A stretch of DNA of 48,471 nucleotides from Myxococcota bacterium (GTDB taxonomy: Bacteria; Myxococcota_A; UBA9160; JAFDET01), in assembly GCA_028278065.1 (NCBI GenBank), contig JANQFA010000026.1:1-48471 (forward strand). Reading direction: 5' to 3'. A program made the translations under genes and the position numbers. The notes below the pieces were generated by a model. It saw only the letters and a program-made list of their open reading frames with translations. It did not search any database and was not told where the DNA came from. Positions within the stretch are counted from its first letter, which is position 1, and every line of letters begins with the position of its first letter. Of the stretch, positions 46,611 through 48,471 are shown in pieces.

Positions 46611-48032
46611 CTAATAGTAGAAGCTGGCGTCGAGCTTGAAGCCGCTCCTGGACTTGCCGAAGACGGTCCGGAGCGCGTCGCGCACCCGCTCCGCCTCGCT
46701 GCTCTTGCCGCTGCAGCTGACGCGCATCTTGGTCCGTCCGTTCGCGCCGTTGAACTGGTTCGCGTCGGCGCGGAGCCGGGCGCTGGCCTTGCACTCGGGC
46801 ACCACCAGGCCTCCTGAAATGACGCTCGGCTGGCCCCCGTACGCCGTGAAGCGGCCGACGCCCAGCCGGAAGGCGACGTAGCTCTTCTGGACGAGCGAGA
46901 GGCCCGACTTCGCCCACCAGCGCCCCCTGCGCTTGACGCGATCGGGCTCGTAGAGAATCGCCTGCACGAACGGGCCGTGCGCTCCGCCGCCGGTCGAGGT
47001 GATGTGGCCGACCACGCCGGCCGCGAAGGGCGGCGCCAGGGTGGGGACGTAGTAGGCCTTGACCGTGGTGCCGCCGCTCGGCGAGGGAAAGCCGGGGTAC
47101 AGGAAGTAGGAGACCTTGGGCATCTGGCCGGCCTTCAGGTTTCCGACCACCGAGCTCGTGGCCAGACCGTTCTTCGCCCCCTGCACCTTGGCCGGACCGC
47201 CGAAGTAGCTGTAGTAGGCGCCGAAGTTGAGATCCGCGAGGGCAGGATGGTCGAGGGCGAGCCCGGGAACGTCGACCATCTGGGTGGGCGCCGCGGGGGG
47301 AAGCTCGGAGTCGAACGCGACCTCCAGCTTGAAGCCCTTCGCCGGCTTGCCGAAGACCACCTCGAGAGCGTCCTTGATCCGCTGTGCCTGCGTGCTGCTG
47401 CCTCCGCAAGCGACCTTCATCGTCGCCTGGGTGTTGTCGCCGTCGAGATCCGCCGCGTCGCGGCGCAGCACGGCGGTGGCCTTGCAGCTCGGCACCACCA
47501 CCGCGCCCGAGATCGGGTTCGGGACCCCGCCACTCGTGAACTGGCCCAGCCGGAACGCCAGGTAGCTCTTCTGCTTCAGGAGCAGCTTCGAGCGGGCCGC
47601 CGGTCGCCCCGTGCGCTTCACCTGGTCCGGCTCGTACAGGATCGCCTGCACGAAGGGCCCCGAGCCCGTGGAGGGCAGCTGCCCGACGGCGCCCGCCGCG
47701 AAGGGCGGCATCAGGGTGGGCAGGTAGTACTCCTTCGCCGTGTTGCCACCGTAGGGACTGGTGGGAAGCGCGGGAAAGAGCAGATAGCTGGTCTTGGGGA
47801 CCTGACCGGCCTTGAGGTGCCCGACCACCGTCCCGGTGCCCGCGGGCTTGACGCCGCGCACGCTGGCCGGAGCGCCGAGGTGGCCGTACGGAGAGCCGGA
47901 CGAACCGTAGGAGACGCCCACCTGGAGATCCGAGAGCTCGGGATGATCCAGCGCCAGGCCGGGTACGTCGAGCTGGGCCGACGCGCCGCTCGGGAGCCCG
48001 ACGGCGAAGAGCAGCAGGAGGATCTTCTTCAT
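46611..48032 (-). CDS. Secreted protein of two duplicated domains, unknown function
   Basis: A 473-residue protein from ATG 48032. Signal peptide KKILLLLFAVGLPSGASA is followed by two homologous domains (about residues 21-245 and 253-473). Each has DVPGLALDHPxLxDL, KAGQxPKxSYxLxP, PPFAAGxVG, FVQAILYEPDxVKR, a KSYxAFRLG strand, and a Cys pair (VPSCKATAVL/MKVACGGSS in the first, VPECKASARL/MRVSCSGKS in the second). One disulfide per domain is likely. The upstream sequence has an in-frame partial copy of the start region (see the repeat at 48023), with an earlier ATG at 48122. I do not recognise the family. Confidence 0.7.
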   Translation of the reverse strand: MKKILLLLFAVGLPSGASAQLDVPGLALDHPELSDLQVGVSYGSSGSPYGHLGAPASVRGVKPAGTGTVVGHLKAGQVPKTSYLLFPALPTSPYGGNTAKEYYLPTLMPPFAAGAVGQLPSTGSGPFVQAILYEPDQVKRTGRPAARSKLLLKQKSYLAFRLGQFTSGGVPNPISGAVVVPSCKATAVLRRDAADLDGDNTQATMKVACGGSSTQAQRIKDALEVVFGKPAKGFKLEVAFDSELPPAAPTQMVDVPGLALDHPALADLNFGAYYSYFGGPAKVQGAKNGLATSSVVGNLKAGQMPKVSYFLYPGFPSPSGGTTVKAYYVPTLAPPFAAGVVGHITSTGGGAHGPFVQAILYEPDRVKRRGRWWAKSGLSLVQKSYVAFRLGVGRFTAYGGQPSVISGGLVVPECKASARLRADANQFNGANGRTKMRVSCSGKSSEAERVRDALRTVFGKSRSGFKLDASFYY

Positions 48033-48113
48033 GGGGCGCCGTCGTCCGACATGGCCACTCGTATCGGCAGCACCAGGAGGCAGCGGGAGGGTCTTCTTCA
48101 CGGGGCGCCGTCG
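48023..48113 (-). repeat. Direct repeat duplicating the start region
   Basis: The 22-bp core TCTTCTTCAYGGGGCGCCGT (extending two bases further) appears at 48023-48044 and 48092-48113, offset by 69 bp (23 codons). The inner copy has the ATG of the gene, and the outer has GTG at the same position. Similarity extends a few bases further on both sides. Confidence 0.7.
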
Positions 48114-48131
48114 GTTCGACATGTGGATCGT

Positions 48132-48137
48132 ATCATA
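48132..48137 (-). promoter_or_regulatory. TATGAT -10 element candidate
   Basis: TATGAT on the minus strand is a 5/6 match to the -10 box, placed 10 bp before ATG 48122 and about 100 bp before ATG 48032. No convincing -35 box precedes it. Confidence 0.35.
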
Positions 48138-48278
48138 GGGGAGTGTTGGAGCCGGTCGCGCGCGGGCCTCAGGTATAGCCCCAGGCAACTATGCGACGAA
48201 ACCCTGCTTGGCAGCGACCGAACGCCCGATACCGGCGTGCGGACTCAGCGGCCGACGCGCTGGACCCGCCCCGCGGTG

Positions 48279-48471
48279 TCAGCGGCCCGCGCGGTAGACC
48301 CGCTCCACGTAGTCGCCGAGCATGCGCCTGGCGCTGAAGCGGAGGGCCCCGGTGCGGATCGAGGCCTTCACGCGCTGCATCCAGGCGCGGGGGACGCCCT
48401 CTCTGTCCCGCTCGTGGAAGAGGGGGATGACCTCCTTCTCGAGGAGATCGAGGACGGCCGTGGAGTCGCGC
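48279..48471 (-). CDS. glgP: Alpha-glucan phosphorylase C-terminus, partial
   Basis: The last 63 residues of a larger protein that continues past the window edge, ending at TGA 48279-48281. The stretches LEKEVIPLFHERDREGVPRA, WMQRVKASIRTGALRFSARR and MLGDYVERVYR match the C-terminal end of alpha-glucan (glycogen/maltodextrin) phosphorylases. These release glucose-1-phosphate from glycogen using pyridoxal phosphate in the cytoplasm. The catalytic part lies outside the window. The sequence GGTGTCAGCGGCC across the stop resembles the repeat at 42008. Confidence 0.8.
   Translation of the reverse strand, partial: RDSTAVLDLLEKEVIPLFHERDREGVPRAWMQRVKASIRTGALRFSARRMLGDYVERVYRAGR

Noticed and set aside
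1-48471. tRNA, rRNA, insertion sequences, integrases or phage genes
   Set aside because: None was seen on either strand by reading, though short non-coding RNAs could escape this inspection.

Overview
The window reads as a chromosomal segment of a high-GC Gram-negative bacterium. Many exported proteins carry lipobox signal peptides, and there is a PEP-CTERM protein, a sigma-54 activator, and Cys-rich proteins ending in a CGDGxxDxGEECD element of the kind common in Myxococcota and other former Deltaproteobacteria. A Myxococcota, Binatota or Desulfobacterota-like lineage is my best guess, from gene content only. I see no tRNA, rRNA, CRISPR array, insertion sequence or phage module.

Region 1 (about 1-33.2 kb) is a dense surface-glycan and glycoprotein region. 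It holds seven large multi-spanning membrane proteins that look like GT-C or PMT-type glycosyltransferases using polyprenyl-phosphate sugars (1, 10470, 17803, 23493, 25565, 29755, 31719). Three GT2 enzymes resemble polyprenyl-phosphate sugar synthases (14038, 21393, 28717). Three lipoproteins belong to the alkaline-phosphatase superfamily (7450, 22144, 26881). Five SAM methyltransferases include one FkbM type with a signal peptide. The region also has a polysaccharide deacetylase, a GNAT-like protein, an arylsulfotransferase-like lipoprotein beside a degenerate SGNH protein, an MBL-fold hydrolase, an APC permease and a membrane-embedded spermidine-synthase-like protein. The likely logic is cytoplasmic GT2 enzymes charging polyprenyl phosphate, membrane GT-C enzymes transferring sugars outside the inner membrane, and periplasmic lipoproteins decorating the product.

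Region 2 (about 33.2-48 kb) is an exported-protein region. It contains a tandem pair of Cys-rich secreted proteins; an apparent operon of a PEP-CTERM protein with a cohesin-like domain followed by three HEAT-repeat envelope proteins; a sigma-54 activator whose receiver domain has lost its phosphorylation site; and two secreted proteins (40864 and 43730) with nearly the same C-terminal calcium-binding TSP3 plus dockerin-like module. An 81-bp stretch of that module differs at one base between the two genes. Two good -24/-12 (sigma-54) promoter matches lie upstream of the Cys-rich pair and of a lipoprotein/dockerin gene pair, so the activator may run a small cell-surface regulon. This region is the best candidate for an undescribed system. 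The window ends in the C-terminus of an alpha-glucan phosphorylase on the minus strand.

Most reading frames are tightly packed, with frequent 4-8 bp start/stop overlaps. Only 29434-29754 and 33183-33532 are gene-free for more than 300 bp.
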